From positions 101,196 to 122,962 of the forward strand of contig DDFO01000026.1 of assembly GCA_002337215.1 (NCBI GenBank): a stretch of 21,767 nt of DNA. Reading direction: 5' to 3'. Of the stretch, positions 21,379 through 21,767 are shown in pieces (the first letter of the stretch is position 1; each line of letters begins with the position of its first letter). Made by a program: the position numbers and the translations under genes. The notes under the pieces are model-generated. The model had not been told where the DNA came from, did no database searches, and saw nothing but the letters and a program-made list of their open reading frames with translations. This stretch comes from Phycisphaerales bacterium UBA1926. GTDB lineage: Bacteria; Planctomycetota; Phycisphaerae; Phycisphaerales; UBA1924.

Positions 21379-21767
21379 ATGAACTCGACGGGGATGTCGC
21401 GCGCGTTGATCGTGTGCGTGTTGTGCGGTGCGCCGATGGCGTCTGCGCAGGTGTTGTCGTTTACCGAGGTCTCGGAGGAATCGGGGATTGTGGCGTTCAA
21501 CCACAACCCGTTCAACCAGCCGCACGGGCACAACCTGAGCGGCGGCGCGGTGGGCGATTTCAACAACGACGGCTGGCAGGATCTGTTTGTCATCTCTGAT
21601 GCGAACAGGCCGGACCGGTTGTTTATGAACAACGGTGACGGGACGTTCACCGAGCGGGCGTCGGCGTGGGGCATCGCGAACCTGCACTACGGCACGAGCG
21701 CGACGGCGGCGGACTACAACGGTGACGGCTGGATGGACATCAGCGTGTCGAGCGCCGGGTCGCTCGA
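21379..21767 (+). CDS. Exported FG-GAP/VCBS repeat protein (ASPIC/UnbV type), 3' end missing
   Basis: The gene runs off the right edge; 129 codons are visible. Start ATG 21379 has AAGGA about 8 bases upstream. A signal peptide ends at ASA near residue 22. The mature protein begins with SFTEVSEESGI and proceeds through NLSGGAVGDFNNDGWQDLFV, then LFMNNGDGTFTERASAWGI, and ATAADYNGDGWMDI. The DFNNDGWQD and DYNGDGWMD motifs are calcium-binding loops of FG-GAP/VCBS beta-propeller blades. The pairing with 'LF.NNGDGTFTE.A...GI' is typical of ASPIC/UnbV-type secreted proteins, which are abundant in planctomycetes and often very long. The role is probably extracellular adhesion or binding. The C-terminal domain, which would show dockerin or PEP-CTERM anchoring, is not visible. 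Confidence 0.9.
   Translation, partial: MNSTGMSRALIVCVLCGAPMASAQVLSFTEVSEESGIVAFNHNPFNQPHGHNLSGGAVGDFNNDGWQDLFVISDANRPDRLFMNNGDGTFTERASAWGIANLHYGTSATAADYNGDGWMDISVSSAGSL

Overview
The window reads as a high-GC chromosomal segment of a planctomycete, most likely class Phycisphaerae. The grounds are protein signatures rather than a marker gene. One exported protein ends in a GC-type dockerin-like pair of repeats (4801-6216). Two neighbouring exported proteins end in a PEP-CTERM-like tail of the form VPAPGA + hydrophobic stretch + RRRR (14814-16430). A DxNxDGxxD (FG-GAP/VCBS) protein begins at the right edge. No rRNA, tRNA, CRISPR array, transposase or integrase was found, so this looks like ordinary chromosome and not a mobile island.

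Layout. Left edge to 1369 (+): the tail of a renalase-like FAD oxidoreductase, followed by a small DUF2256/DUF3253 zinc-ribbon protein. 1384-3519 (-): a membrane sensor phosphatase (dCACHE, HAMP, SpoIIE-type PP2C). It is divergent from a solitary atpG, the F-type ATP synthase gamma subunit (3775-4647, +). atpG converges on the dockerin-type exported protein (4801-6216, -) across a duplicated, inverted terminator. Upstream of that lies a 975-residue M16 zinc protease (6441-9368, -) with its own terminator, divergent from a membrane-anchored SGNH hydrolase (9452-10423, +). The SGNH gene meets the UvrD-type helicase-nuclease (10424-13900, -) stop to stop with no spacer. The helicase gene is coupled by an ATGA overlap to rsmD, a 16S rRNA methyltransferase (13897-14703, -).

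After a strong terminator come the two PEP-CTERM-like genes, an SGNH/DUF4886-like esterase and a protein of unknown function. A 24-bp perfect palindrome resembling a LacI-family operator lies 121 bp upstream of the second. Next is an unrecognised 213-residue protein (16726-17367, -). A 591-bp non-coding stretch follows, then a LuxR-type HTH regulator (17959-18879, +). A bidirectional terminator separates it from a lipoprotein gene (18982-19599, -) that sits 9 bp behind a PLP-dependent amino-acid decarboxylase (19609-21123, -). The right edge carries a good sigma70-type promoter and the start of the FG-GAP protein (21379 onward).

Functionally the window mixes housekeeping genes (atpG, rsmD, helicase-nuclease) with cell-surface or secreted proteins and signalling genes. 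I did not find a convincing new multi-gene system. The items most worth a second look are the LacI-like operator beside the PEP-CTERM genes, the atpG gene standing outside an atp operon, the DUF2256/DUF3253-renalase pairing, the single-chain helicase-nuclease with four C-terminal cysteines, and the unassigned 213-residue protein beside a long non-coding region.
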